Origin: an uncultured Roseibium sp.
GTDB lineage: Bacteria; Pseudomonadota; Alphaproteobacteria; Rhizobiales; Stappiaceae
Reading direction: 5' to 3'
Assembly (NCBI RefSeq): GCF_963669205.1
Contig: NZ_OY769915.1
Span: 5,058,001 to 5,122,000 of the forward strand
DNA: 64,000 nt
Made by a program: the position numbers and the translations under genes
In this document: positions 1-8,211 of the stretch, one piece after another
How positions within the stretch are numbered: position 1 is the first letter of the stretch
Layout of the letters: each line of letters begins with the position of its first letter
Notes under the pieces: generated by a model
Told to the model about the DNA's origin: nothing
The model's database searches: none
Seen by the model: the letters and a program-made list of their open reading frames with translations, nothing else

Positions 1-343
1 TGCTGGCCAGCTGTTTTTCAACGAAGGCCGCGGCATCGCCACCCTCTTCCATGAAACGGTGGCACAGCTTGCCGAGGTCGACGCGGGACGCGGCGAGATC
101 CATCTCCAGCATGGCCTTGACGATCTCCAGGCTCTTGGAGACTTCCAGCTCCTGCCCGGTGATCTGCAGGGCGTAGCGGTGCGCCTTGATGATCTCGATG
201 GCGGAGTTGTTCAAGAGCCGGCGTCCGAAAATCCGGATGTTTATGCCGTAGTCGCGATAGAGGTGGCCGACCAGCGGGATCATCTGCTCTGCGGCATATT
301 GTTGTTCTTTCCAGTTGTCGAAGTGATGATCCGTCGTCGCCAT
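1..343 (-). CDS. gap: Glyceraldehyde-3-phosphate dehydrogenase, long form, N-terminal part (runs off window start)
   Basis: This reading frame starts with ATG at 341-343 and stays open to base 1, so only about 114 residues are present and the Rossmann and catalytic domains lie outside the window. What is visible is the extra N-terminal segment typical of the roughly 480-residue GAPDHs of Pseudomonas, Shewanella and marine proteobacteria: FDNWKEQQYAAEQMIPLVG, then a segment containing LYRDYGINIRIFGRRLLNNS, IIKAHR, and an ending with MDLAASRVDLGKL. Classical 330-residue GAPDHs lack this extension. The enzyme should interconvert glyceraldehyde-3-phosphate and 1,3-bisphosphoglycerate in the cytosol. 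The family assignment rests on recognising the extension; the catalytic Cys and NAD site cannot be checked here. It appears to be a single-gene unit read leftwards. Confidence 0.75.
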   Translation of the reverse strand, partial: MATTDHHFDNWKEQQYAAEQMIPLVGHLYRDYGINIRIFGRRLLNNSAIEIIKAHRYALQITGQELEVSKSLEIVKAMLEMDLAASRVDLGKLCHRFMEEGGDAAAFVEKQLAS

Positions 344-743
344 GTCGAATGTGTTCCTCAGCGCAAGTTCAGCAAGTGTTCGGCAGGCCGCAAGGGTCAG
401 ATCCCCGGCCCGCGCCCGCTGTCTAACGCCTGTTGAAAGCCGATGTCCAGTAGCCGTTCAGAGCTTAATCGATTGAAATTGCAGGAAGAGTCGTCAACCG
501 GGTTCCGGCGGCAGGTAACGCGGTCCCAGGAGCATTTCAGATAGCTGAAATTGAACATGGCCTGTTCGAGAAATCCGGCCCACCGGATCGCGCGCGAAAT
601 CCGCTTGGTCGTCCCGGCGTGGTTGATCAGGGACGGCCTGGCCCCTTCTTTTCAAAATGGGCGCAACAAAAAGGCCGGGATGTCTCCCGGCCTTTCCAAT
701 CTGGATGATGGCCCTGGACCGAGGTCCGCGCCATCGGCGAGAC
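344..743. other. Intergenic region upstream of the GAPDH gene
   Basis: About 400 bases lie between the GAPDH start and the cold-shock gene. They hold the cold-shock terminator (668-697) and, at 534-551, a perfect 7-bp inverted repeat (ATTTCAG, spacer ATAG, CTGAAAT) that could be an operator or small hairpin of the GAPDH promoter region. I see no convincing coding region; open frames here lack family features. Confidence 0.4.
668..697 (-). terminator. Rho-independent terminator of the cold-shock gene
   Basis: AAGGCCGGGA (671-680), loop TGTC, TCCCGGCCTT (685-694) form a perfect GC-rich 10-bp stem. The A-run at 668-672 becomes the U-tract when read on the minus strand. It lies about 50 bases past the stop codon of the minus-strand cold-shock gene. 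Confidence 0.85.
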
Positions 744-953
744 TCAGACGTCCTGCAGGTTGTCAGCGGAGGACTTGCCGGACCGGCTGTCCTGAACCAC
801 TTCGAAGCTGACCTTCTGGCCTTCGACCAGGGAATGCATGCCGGAGCGCTCGACAGCGGAAATGTGGACGAACACGTCCTTGGCTCCGTCTTCAGGCTGA
901 ATGAAGCCGTAGCCTTTGTTTGCGTTGAAGAATTTTACTGTTCCGATAGGCAA
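744..953 (-). CDS. Cold-shock protein (CspA family)
   Basis: A 69-residue single cold-shock domain protein, the usual family length. It carries RNP1 (KGYGFIQP, residues 13-20) and RNP2 (VFVHIS, residues 27-32), the aromatic single-stranded nucleic-acid binding motifs. Such proteins act as RNA chaperones or antiterminators in the cytosol. The start is TTG at 951-953: there is no ATG near it, and AAAGGA sits 8 bases upstream, so the TTG start is well supported. The leader upstream is long and free of genes, as is common for csp genes whose mRNA leader is thermoregulated, but I cannot show such regulation here. Followed by its own terminator, so it is monocistronic. Confidence 0.93.
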   Translation of the reverse strand: MPIGTVKFFNANKGYGFIQPEDGAKDVFVHISAVERSGMHSLVEGQKVSFEVVQDSRSGKSSADNLQDV

Positions 954-1303
954 AACGATATCCTTTCAATCGGACGGGAAAGTGCCTGCGACAAGCATAT
1001 TGCATGGCGCAGCGGTTTTGTCGACATTGAGTGGGAAGATCGTTTAGGGCGCCTGCGTGCGCGATCACAAAGTTCTGCATTCAAGACCGATGTCCGGTCC
1101 CTAAATCCTTTTGCTGTTCAAAGCAAGACCCGGGTTGTTTTCAGTGCCTGCATGGCATTCCGGCGAGCGGGCGGCGGGCTGAACCTTCAGGCGCACTGGC
1201 ACAAGGCGCGTGTCGTCCGGGAACAGCGCCTCGTCCTGGCCGAAAACATGGTCATGGGTCCGGGACGGCACACTGTGTGTGATCTGAATTCTCTCGCGGA
1301 AAT
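954..1303. other. Leader and promoter region of the cold-shock gene
   Basis: About 350 bases between the VOC gene stop and the cold-shock start, both on the minus strand. It should hold the csp promoter and 5' leader. I see the Shine-Dalgarno for the TTG start (964-969 on the minus strand) and no convincing gene, terminator or repeat. Confidence 0.4.
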
Positions 1304-1693
1304 TCAGTCTTTCATCTGGATGAGCTGGATGAGATTTCCGCATGTGTCATCGAAAACAGCCATGTGGACCGCCCCGGCATCCATTGGTTCGGTCACGAAG
1401 CGGACGCCCAGGCCGCACAGCCTTTTCCACTCCGCATCAAGATTGTTTACCTGAAAGGAGTGCGCGGCAATGCCATCGGAAACGAGGGCCGCCTTGTACG
1501 GTCCGACTGCCGGGTGGTCACTCGGTTCAAGCAGCAGTTCCGTTCCGTCGGGATCTTCGGCAGATATGACGGTCAGCCAGCGATGATCGCCAAGGGAAAT
1601 ATTGTGCTTCACCTGGAAGCCGAGCACCTCGGTATAGAACTTTTCGGCTTTGGTCTGATCGTCGACAAAGACACTGGTAACGTAGATCTTCAT
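1304..1693 (-). CDS. VOC (glyoxalase/bleomycin-resistance) family protein
   Basis: About 129 residues with the vicinal oxygen chelate fold pattern: an N-terminal strand MKIYVTSVFVDDQ followed by KAEKFYTEVLGF, a central ELLLEPSDHP strand with a candidate metal-binding Glu, and a C-terminal half ending VFDDTCGNLIQLIQ, where DxxGN-x-I is the usual second-module signature. Members are metal-dependent isomerases, dioxygenases or resistance proteins; the substrate cannot be told. I use the ATG at 1691-1693, where the conserved fold begins; an in-frame TTG eight codons earlier is less likely. A lone minus-strand gene about 180 bases downstream of the amine oxidase. Confidence 0.85.
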   Translation of the reverse strand: MKIYVTSVFVDDQTKAEKFYTEVLGFQVKHNISLGDHRWLTVISAEDPDGTELLLEPSDHPAVGPYKAALVSDGIAAHSFQVNNLDAEWKRLCGLGVRFVTEPMDAGAVHMAVFDDTCGNLIQLIQMKD

Positions 1694-1875
1694 GTCCTGC
1701 TTCCGCTTGTCTTGCAATATGCGCGTCGTGATGCCGTCACCACGTGCTCTTTGCCGGCGCTCAAGTGTCGCCTTCTTGCCCCTTCCATTCTATGTGATCA
1801 CTTCGGCTTTCTCCAGCACAACCAGATGCCGGAACAGCGCGGCCCCGGCAGATCCCGCCACCGCCGGCGACAGGA

Positions 1876-3096
1876 TCACGGATAGGCGCGCTCCAGGGTC
1901 TGTTGCGCCCTTCGAACGATTTCGGCATCCGGCAGACCGGCGAGGTCCCGGGCAGGGTCGGCCCCGTTGAAGGCGACGATCACCGGCTCGCCGGTATAAA
2001 AGTGCAGGTTCAGCCACTGATTGAACTGGCCTGCGGGCAGGCCGTTTTCCGGTGTCGCGATCCACGTGACATCGGCGTCCCAGAAGACGTCGTCATAGCG
2101 CAGGTAAACCTTGTCGAGCGTGCCCATGCCGAGCCTTGCAATCGCCTCCTGTTTCCAGCGCGGCAGGGCAGGAGAAAAGGTGATGGCGCCCTGTTTCAGG
2201 ACACCCAGCGGCACTGTCACGATAACTGCATCGAACGGGGCTTGCCGGCCTTCTCTGTCGCGCAGATAAACGCCGTCCGCGTCGACATCGACACGCGTCA
2301 CGACATGGCCGAACCTTATGTCCAGGCCATCGGCCATCCCGTTGAGAAGCTGGTCATAGCCGCCGGGCAGGATCACCTCTTCGCCGTCATAATCGGCATC
2401 CTCCCGGTAGGCCGAACCGTTCACGTCTGCAGCATCTGCGGCCAGGGAGTGTTGCACCTCCAGGACGTTTTCCAGCCAGGCCGGTGCATCCGCATCGGAG
2501 ATCTCCCAGCCGTCATCTCCGCGAATGACATAGGTTTCGTCGGTGGCGCGCCTGTCGAGGCCCCTTGCATCGGCAAGGTCCGTGAGCGGATTGCCGTCGG
2601 TGCCGTGAATCCAGCTGGCCCCGAGATCAAGCGGCATCCCCAGACTGCGATCCGTCAGGATCCGTCCGCCGGTGCGGCGGCGCGCCTCCAGAACGGTGAC
2701 TTCATAGCCTGCATCAGTCAGCCGGTTCGCCGCCGCAAGACCGCTGACGCCGGCACCGACAATTGCCACTGCCTCCGCGTCCGTGTCGTCATAAACGGCC
2801 TCGGCGGCCATCAACCCGGACTCGTAGGCCGCGTGAACCGTGCTGTTGTAGTCCGGATGCGCCGCCTCGCCCGCAAAGAAGAGCCGGTTGCCGACAGGTT
2901 GTCCGAGGGCCGCGTGGTCGCGCCGCCGTGCGCCCTTGGCGACATAGGAATAGGATCCGAAACTGTAAGGATCACGGCTCCAGTTCGTCCTGAGGTATCC
3001 CGTGGGTGCGCGTTTGCCTTGCGCCGAACCGGACAGCGGGACGAAACCGGCGGCCATGGCAGAAAATGCAGTTTTCAGGAAGGTTCTGCGTTTCAT
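1876..3096 (-). CDS. Circularly permuted flavin amine oxidase with TAT signal
   Basis: A 406-residue flavoprotein of the monoamine/polyamine oxidase family, with its parts in the wrong order. Residues 1-26 form a twin-arginine signal (KRRTFLK then a hydrophobic stretch ending SGSAQ), so the folded, FAD-loaded enzyme should be exported to the periplasm. Residues 33-101 match what is normally the C-terminal end of the family: TNWSRDPYSFGSYSY, NRLFFAGEAAHPDYNSTVHA, AYESGL. Only after a short linker does the usual N-terminal FAD Rossmann motif appear (IVGAGVSGLAAANRL from residue 112, then LEARRRTGGRI). The protein ends at AQQTLERAYP, exactly where family members continue into the segment found here at residue 33. 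The whole is one uninterrupted frame. ATG 3094-3096 is chosen because it opens the TAT signal. The substrate amine is unknown. Confidence 0.88.
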   Translation of the reverse strand: MKRRTFLKTAFSAMAAGFVPLSGSAQGKRAPTGYLRTNWSRDPYSFGSYSYVAKGARRRDHAALGQPVGNRLFFAGEAAHPDYNSTVHAAYESGLMAAEAVYDDTDAEAVAIVGAGVSGLAAANRLTDAGYEVTVLEARRRTGGRILTDRSLGMPLDLGASWIHGTDGNPLTDLADARGLDRRATDETYVIRGDDGWEISDADAPAWLENVLEVQHSLAADAADVNGSAYREDADYDGEEVILPGGYDQLLNGMADGLDIRFGHVVTRVDVDADGVYLRDREGRQAPFDAVIVTVPLGVLKQGAITFSPALPRWKQEAIARLGMGTLDKVYLRYDDVFWDADVTWIATPENGLPAGQFNQWLNLHFYTGEPVIVAFNGADPARDLAGLPDAEIVRRAQQTLERAYP

Positions 3097-3183
3097 GGTC
3101 GGCCTGTTCTTTGCGCGGATGCGGCTTGAGGACGGCAGCAACACGCGCCTGCTCGCGAGCCGGCCCAGCGCCCCCTGATCCCG

Positions 3184-3717
3184 TCAACGATACCGGTGCA
3201 CTTCGCAATTTGCGAGCTTGCGGCCGATGATTTCGTGGAAGGCGTTGCCGTGGCCGACGATCAGCAGCGGCCTCTCCATCATGCTGTCGAGATCGCGAAC
3301 GAACTGCGCGATCCGCGCCTTGAAGACATGGTCCGGCTCCACGCTGATGCCGCCGGTTCCCTCGCTGTGCCACCATTCATCGGCGAGATGTCCGAACTCC
3401 AGTTCGGGAAAGTCGTTGCTCAGTGCCTTCGGCGGCCTGCCGACATCACAGCTGTGAAGCAACAATTCGTGGTGGCCGTCCCTCACGTCCATCGAAATCC
3501 CGTCCGGGAACAGCAACTGCGCTGTCTGGATCGCCCGTGTCAGCGGAGAGGTGATGACGTGCCGGATCCCGAGATCCCTGATCTCCTCGCCTGCTTTCCT
3601 GGCCTGTTGACGGCCGAGATCCGTGAGGGGCGCATCGAAGATCATCGGATCGCTGTCACCCGTTTTGAAGACGGCGTTGAATTCCGACTGGCCGTGTCGC
3701 ACGAAATAGATCGGCAT
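3184..3717 (-). CDS. Histidine phosphatase family (phosphoglycerate-mutase-like) protein
   Basis: 177 residues. The phospho-accepting motif is at the very N-terminus (IYFVRHGQSEFN, RHG at residues 7-9), followed by DAPLTDLGRQQA, the ITSPLTRAIQTA Arg-containing motif and the second catalytic His in LLIVGHGNAFHE. These are the four active-site pieces of the SixA/GpmB/PhoE superfamily, so a phosphomonoesterase is likely; the small size argues against a classical glycolytic mutase. It lies 118 bases downstream of the AfuC-type ATPase on the same strand and may share its transcript. If that importer takes up sugar phosphates, a phosphatase partner would make sense, but this is inference. Confidence 0.87.
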   Translation of the reverse strand: MPIYFVRHGQSEFNAVFKTGDSDPMIFDAPLTDLGRQQARKAGEEIRDLGIRHVITSPLTRAIQTAQLLFPDGISMDVRDGHHELLLHSCDVGRPPKALSNDFPELEFGHLADEWWHSEGTGGISVEPDHVFKARIAQFVRDLDSMMERPLLIVGHGNAFHEIIGRKLANCEVHRYR

Positions 3718-3835
3718 AAGGTTTCCTCTGCAAGACGATGGCCTTTGCGGCGTGTTTCATGGCGGTCTGACAGGCTGTTCGCCCTGTGCAACAAATCACG
3801 GCGCACGAAACCCGGCAATGCCCACACGGAACGTC

Positions 3836-4915
3836 TCAGGTCTCGTCCGGGGGCAGAAGCACCGGGCCGGATCTGGCAAAGGACAGGTTCAGTTCCGTCC
3901 CGACCTCCAGAGTGTCGTCGACATTGTCCTGAACCGCGAACACCTGTCCGAACGCCCCTTCAAGCGTATATTCCATCCGCACCCCGACATAGGTCGCCTT
4001 GGCGACCCGGGCCGGCATGCCCACTTTCTCGCCAAGCACGAGCCGGGACGGACGCACGGCAATGGTGGCGCTGCCCTTGCCGAGGCCGCGCGACGCCAGC
4101 GCGTAGCGATAACCGCTGATGTCCACCGTCGCCGTGTCTGCCGCGACATCCACGATGTCGCACGGGATCAGGTTCGCCTCGCCGATGAAATCCGCAACAA
4201 AGGCATCGACCGGCTGATCGTAGAGTTCGCGCGGCGTGCCGATCTGAGCGATCGACGCATTGCGCATGACGACGATCTGATCGGAGACCGCAAGCGCTTC
4301 TTCCTGATCATGCGTGACATAGACGACCGTCAGCCCGAGATCCTGCTGGATCGCCCGGATGTCCTCGCGCACCTGCCGGCGCAGCTTGGCATCCAGATTG
4401 GACAGGGGCTCATCGAACAACAGCACCTGCGGCTCAAGCACCAGGGCCCTTGCCACCGCGACACGCTGCTGCTGGCCGCCGGACAGTTCGCTCGGCAGGC
4501 GGGCTCCGAACCCCTTGAGCCCCACAAGATCAAGTCCCTCATGCGCCCGTGCACGCGCTGCCATTTTGTCGAAACCGGAAAAGGTCAATCCGTACATGAC
4601 GTTCTCCAGAACGCTCATATGCGGAAACAGCGCGTAGGACTGGAACACCATGGAAACGTCGCGGTCGGTTGCCGGCAGCTTCGTGACATCCGTGTCCCCG
4701 ATCAGGATGCGCCCGGAACTGGCCATCTCCAGCCCGGCGATCATGCGCAGCGTTGTCGTCTTGCCGCAGCCGGATGGCCCGAGCAGCGTGACGAGCTTGC
4801 CCGCCTCGATGTTCAGATCGATATTGTCGACGGCCGTCACGTCTTTCCCGAAAAGCTTCGAGACCCCATCGAACCGGACCGGCGCGGCTTTGCTGCGAAT
4901 GTGTGCATCGCTCAT
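3836..4915 (-). CDS. ABC transporter ATP-binding protein (AfuC/FbpC type)
   Basis: 359 residues. The nucleotide-binding domain has Walker A (GPSGCGKTT), Q-loop (FQSYALFPH), signature LSGGQQQR, Walker B (VLLFDEPLSNLD) and H-loop (VTHDQEEAL), followed by a C-terminal TOBE-type regulatory domain of about 110 residues, as in CUT1/spermidine/ferric importers. It overlaps the permease gene by 4 bases (ATGA), so it is translationally coupled and energises the AfuB-type permease next to it. The ATPase alone does not define the substrate; see the binding protein. Confidence 0.93.
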   Translation of the reverse strand: MSDAHIRSKAAPVRFDGVSKLFGKDVTAVDNIDLNIEAGKLVTLLGPSGCGKTTTLRMIAGLEMASSGRILIGDTDVTKLPATDRDVSMVFQSYALFPHMSVLENVMYGLTFSGFDKMAARARAHEGLDLVGLKGFGARLPSELSGGQQQRVAVARALVLEPQVLLFDEPLSNLDAKLRRQVREDIRAIQQDLGLTVVYVTHDQEEALAVSDQIVVMRNASIAQIGTPRELYDQPVDAFVADFIGEANLIPCDIVDVAADTATVDISGYRYALASRGLGKGSATIAVRPSRLVLGEKVGMPARVAKATYVGVRMEYTLEGAFGQVFAVQDNVDDTLEVGTELNLSFARSGPVLLPPDET

Positions 4916-7128
4916 GACGCTTCCTTCATTTCGATGTGTTTGCGGCGGCCGATCTGCACCCGGCCGACCAGAAGCTGCAGCAGTCCGACAGCCGCCAGCA
5001 TGACGAAGATCAGGGTCGTGGAATAGGCAATGGCAAGGCCGTAGTCGTTGTTTTCCACCCGGCCGATAATGTAGCTGGTCGCCATGTCATATTCCGCGGA
5101 AACCAGGAATATGACCGCTGATATCGCCGTCATCGCCCGCACGAAACTGTAGACCAGGGCCGCCAGGATAGCGGGGCGCAACAACGGCAGGATCACCCGT
5201 CTGAAGGTCTGCCAGGAGTTGGCACCAAGCGTCAGGGAGCTTTCATCGAGCGATTTGTCGATCTGCGACATGCTGGCGATGCCCGCCCGCACGCCCACGG
5301 GCATGTTTCTGAAAATAAAACTGACGACAAGGATGATGCCCGTGCCGGTGATTTCGATCGGCGGCACATTGAAGGCCAGAATGTAGCTGACCCCGATCAC
5401 GGTGCCGGGAATGGCAAAGGACAGCATCGTTCCGAATTCGAACGCGTTCTTGCCGGCAAAGCTCTGCCGGGTCAGCAGGTAGGCGGTTACCAGACCGACC
5501 GCGGCGGTCAGCGGCGCTGCGATGGCCGCGATCGTGATCGTCGTCCAGAAACTGTCCCATGCCGCGCCCGTCCAGCGGATGCCTTCTGCCTCGAACCTGA
5601 CGGAAAAGGCAGTCACGTAGTGCTTGAAGGTCAGGCTGTTGTTGACACCCCAGAGTTCGACGATGCTGCCGTAGACGATCATCACGTAAACGACGGCGGT
5701 GAAGAAGGCCCAGACCAGGGCGATGGCCAGAACCGGAACGGCAAGGCCTTTCGGCATCAGCGGATGAACGCCGGCATCTCCCTTGCCGGACACCGTCGTG
5801 TAGCTTTTCTTTCCCAGCCATGCGCGCTGCGCGTAAAAGGCCGAAAGGGTGAAGAAAAGCAGCACCATCGCGAGAACGGCAGCCCGGCCCTGATCGTATT
5901 GCGCCCCGACAATCGCGAAGAAAATCTCGGTCGACAGAACGTCGAAATTTCCACCCAGAACCAGTGGATTGCCGAAATCGGCCATGCTCTCGATGAAGCC
6001 GAGCAGGAACGCATTTGCAAGCCCCGGCCGCATCAACGGCAGGGAAACCGTTTTGAACGTTTGCCAGCGGCTGGCGCGAAGTGTCTGGGCGGCTTCCTCC
6101 ATCGACGGCGAGACACCCTCGACGACACCGATGAGCACCAGGAAGGCGATCGGAGTGAAGGCGAGTGTCTGTGCGATCAGGACGCCCGGCAGGCCATAGA
6201 GCCAGCGTGTCGGCTGCACACCGAACAGGTCCGCCACGAACACCGTCACCGTGCCGGACAGACCGAACAGCAGAATGAGCGCGAGGCCGATGACGAAGGG
6301 CGGCGTGATGATCGGCAATACCGTCATGGCGCGGATCAGGCGCTTGTAGCGGAACCCGGAGCGCGTGACGACAAGCGCGAAAGCCAGTCCCAGAAGGGTC
6401 GTGATCAACCCGACAAGGACAGCCAGGAACAGCGAGTTCCATGCAGCGCCGCAGCGCGCACCGGCCAGGCAGCCCAGTCCCCAGATGCGGCCGTCGAAGA
6501 ACTTGTCGAAAAAGACCAGGATCGAATAGCTGCCTTCATCGGTGACGAAAGCCGCGAACAGCATCTTGGCGATGGGAAAGAAAACGAAGGCCGTGACGAT
6601 CACGATCACACCGCCGATCGCGCTGACGACGAACACATCGCCGTTGACGGCCCCACGCGCGGCAATGCCCTGGGTGAGCAGGAACAGGAAGGCGGACGCG
6701 CAAATCATGGCGCCGTAACCCATGCCGAACTGGCGGTCATCCAGCGGGCCGAATACCGCGTTCATCCAGTCAAAATTGTACCCGCGAATGCCGATGGAAA
6801 ATCCCTGCACGATCATCCACGCGAACCCGAGCGCGCCCGCAAAGACCAGCAAACGCGCGTAGGCGGCGTCCGACTTGGAATGTCTCAAGGCAAGAAGCGG
6901 CAATGCCAGCGGCAGCAGCAACGGCGCGAGCCAGAGTTTTTCGCCCTGGGCGATCAGGAATGCAGCGGGCGCGTAGTCTTCATCGAACGGATAGCCGTCG
7001 ACCAGCCACTCGAACGACCAGAAGCCGTCTTCAATGCCGTACCAGGGCAGAAGGCCGAACCCGGCCCACCCGGCAATGATCCAGAAGATCAGGACCGGGG
7101 GGGTGGTGCTTTTCGCGGACAAGGTCAC
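4912..7128 (-). CDS. ABC transporter permease, double-domain (AfuB/FbpB type)
   Basis: 738 residues with many hydrophobic segments and two permease halves in one chain. Each half has an EAA-type cytoplasmic loop that contacts the ATPase: EEAAQTLRASRWQTF near residue 345 and ESSLTLGANSWQTF near residue 630. An N-terminal extension of about 200 residues with extra membrane segments precedes the first half, making it long for the family (FbpB-type permeases are often 500-700 residues). The start is GTG at 7126-7128, directly abutting the stop codon of the binding-protein gene. With its neighbours it forms a binding-protein-dependent importer of the inner membrane. Confidence 0.92.
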   Translation of the reverse strand: MTLSAKSTTPPVLIFWIIAGWAGFGLLPWYGIEDGFWSFEWLVDGYPFDEDYAPAAFLIAQGEKLWLAPLLLPLALPLLALRHSKSDAAYARLLVFAGALGFAWMIVQGFSIGIRGYNFDWMNAVFGPLDDRQFGMGYGAMICASAFLFLLTQGIAARGAVNGDVFVVSAIGGVIVIVTAFVFFPIAKMLFAAFVTDEGSYSILVFFDKFFDGRIWGLGCLAGARCGAAWNSLFLAVLVGLITTLLGLAFALVVTRSGFRYKRLIRAMTVLPIITPPFVIGLALILLFGLSGTVTVFVADLFGVQPTRWLYGLPGVLIAQTLAFTPIAFLVLIGVVEGVSPSMEEAAQTLRASRWQTFKTVSLPLMRPGLANAFLLGFIESMADFGNPLVLGGNFDVLSTEIFFAIVGAQYDQGRAAVLAMVLLFFTLSAFYAQRAWLGKKSYTTVSGKGDAGVHPLMPKGLAVPVLAIALVWAFFTAVVYVMIVYGSIVELWGVNNSLTFKHYVTAFSVRFEAEGIRWTGAAWDSFWTTITIAAIAAPLTAAVGLVTAYLLTRQSFAGKNAFEFGTMLSFAIPGTVIGVSYILAFNVPPIEITGTGIILVVSFIFRNMPVGVRAGIASMSQIDKSLDESSLTLGANSWQTFRRVILPLLRPAILAALVYSFVRAMTAISAVIFLVSAEYDMATSYIIGRVENNDYGLAIAYSTTLIFVMLAAVGLLQLLVGRVQIGRRKHIEMKEAS

Positions 7129-8154
7129 TTATTGCGGCAGCGTCGAGACCTCTTCATCCCACTTCTGCAGCAGGCGCTTGCGTTCGTCCGAGGACCCGTA
7201 CTTCTTGAAGTCATAGTCGATCAGCTTGATCTGGCTCATGTCCGGCGCGCTCTCGGACGTTTGCGCACCCTTGTTGGACGGCACCTGGAATGCATTGACT
7301 TCGAGCGCAAGGTTCTGTGCATCGGCGCTCAGTGCCCAATCGTAGAATTTCTTGGCTTCGTCCATGTTACGGGCGCCATCGATGATCGACATCGATCCGA
7401 TTTCGTATCCGGTGCCTTCGCAAGGCGCAACAACCTTGACCGGGAACCCGGACACCGCCTGCTTGACCGCATCATGCATGAAGACGATGCCGATCGTGTT
7501 TTCACCCCGGCCGGCGGCCTTGATCGGCGCGGATCCGGACTTGGTGTACTGGTTGATATTGGCGTGCAGGCCCTTCATGAAATCGAAGCCTTCGTCTTCG
7601 CCGAAGATCTGCACCATTGACGCCAGCGTGGTGTAGGCCGTGCCCGAGGAATTCGGGTTCGCCATCTGGACATGTCCCTTGTATTCGGGTTTCAGCAAAT
7701 CCTTCCAGCATGCCGGCTCGGGCAGACTATTTGCGGCCAGAAGGTCGCTGTTGTAGCCATAACCGAGCGCGCCGGAATAAATGCCGATCGTGCGATTTCC
7801 GGCACTTTCAGCCTGGCTGATTGCCCAGTCGTGCAACTGGTCGCGCATCGGCGAAACATATTCGGCCGTAAGACCTTCTTCTGCGGCCTGAAGATGCGGA
7901 TCACCGGTGCCGCCCCACCAGACGTCTCCCTTGGGATTGGAGGATTCGGCGCGAATCTGCGCGAATGTTTCACCCGATGATTTGCGGGTCATGTTGACGT
8001 CGATGCCGGTCGCATCTTCGAAACTGCGCGCCATCAATTGGCACCAGTCTTCCTGCGCGCTGCAATAGAGCGTGAGCTTGTCTGCCTGAGCCATCGAAAC
8101 ACTGGCCGCGAGCGCGACAAGGGACCCCGCGAGAGCGGTGACGGTTCTTTTCAT
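7129..8154 (-). CDS. ABC transporter periplasmic binding protein (AfuA type)
   Basis: 341 residues with a cleavable signal peptide (MKRTVTALAGSLVALAASVS, then AQA-D). The mature start KLTLYCSAQEDWCQLM, followed by FAQIRAESSNPKGDVWWGG, is characteristic of the AfuA/ferric-binding cluster. Named an iron(III) family, but the Actinobacillus and enterobacterial AfuA were shown to bind hexose- and heptose-phosphates. The paired adjacent tyrosines that coordinate iron in FbpA-type proteins are absent (there is no YY in the chain), which favours a non-iron ligand. GGAGG lies just upstream of the ATG. First gene of the afuABC-type operon; I see no clear Fur box in the short upstream gap. Confidence 0.88.
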   Translation of the reverse strand: MKRTVTALAGSLVALAASVSMAQADKLTLYCSAQEDWCQLMARSFEDATGIDVNMTRKSSGETFAQIRAESSNPKGDVWWGGTGDPHLQAAEEGLTAEYVSPMRDQLHDWAISQAESAGNRTIGIYSGALGYGYNSDLLAANSLPEPACWKDLLKPEYKGHVQMANPNSSGTAYTTLASMVQIFGEDEGFDFMKGLHANINQYTKSGSAPIKAAGRGENTIGIVFMHDAVKQAVSGFPVKVVAPCEGTGYEIGSMSIIDGARNMDEAKKFYDWALSADAQNLALEVNAFQVPSNKGAQTSESAPDMSQIKLIDYDFKKYGSSDERKRLLQKWDEEVSTLPQ

Positions 8155-8211
8155 ATCTGTTCCTCCCTGAACGATGATGTCTGGCCGTTTCGGCCTGTTT
8201 TTGTTGGACCC

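Noticed and set aside
5620..7620. A 666-codon open frame on the plus strand across the AfuB-type permease gene
   Set aside because: It is antisense to a well-supported permease and binding protein, is rich in Arg, Gln and Asp without any domain, and is the kind of open mirror frame expected in GC-rich DNA.
8183..8205. Hairpin GGCCG-TTT-CGGCC followed by T residues on the plus strand, upstream of the AfuA-type gene
   Set aside because: The genes here run on the minus strand, where the hairpin has no U-tract, and no plus-strand gene ends nearby.
8155..8211. Fur box upstream of the AfuA-type operon
   Set aside because: I found no 19-bp Fur-like palindrome in the gap; this also weakens the annotation as an iron importer.
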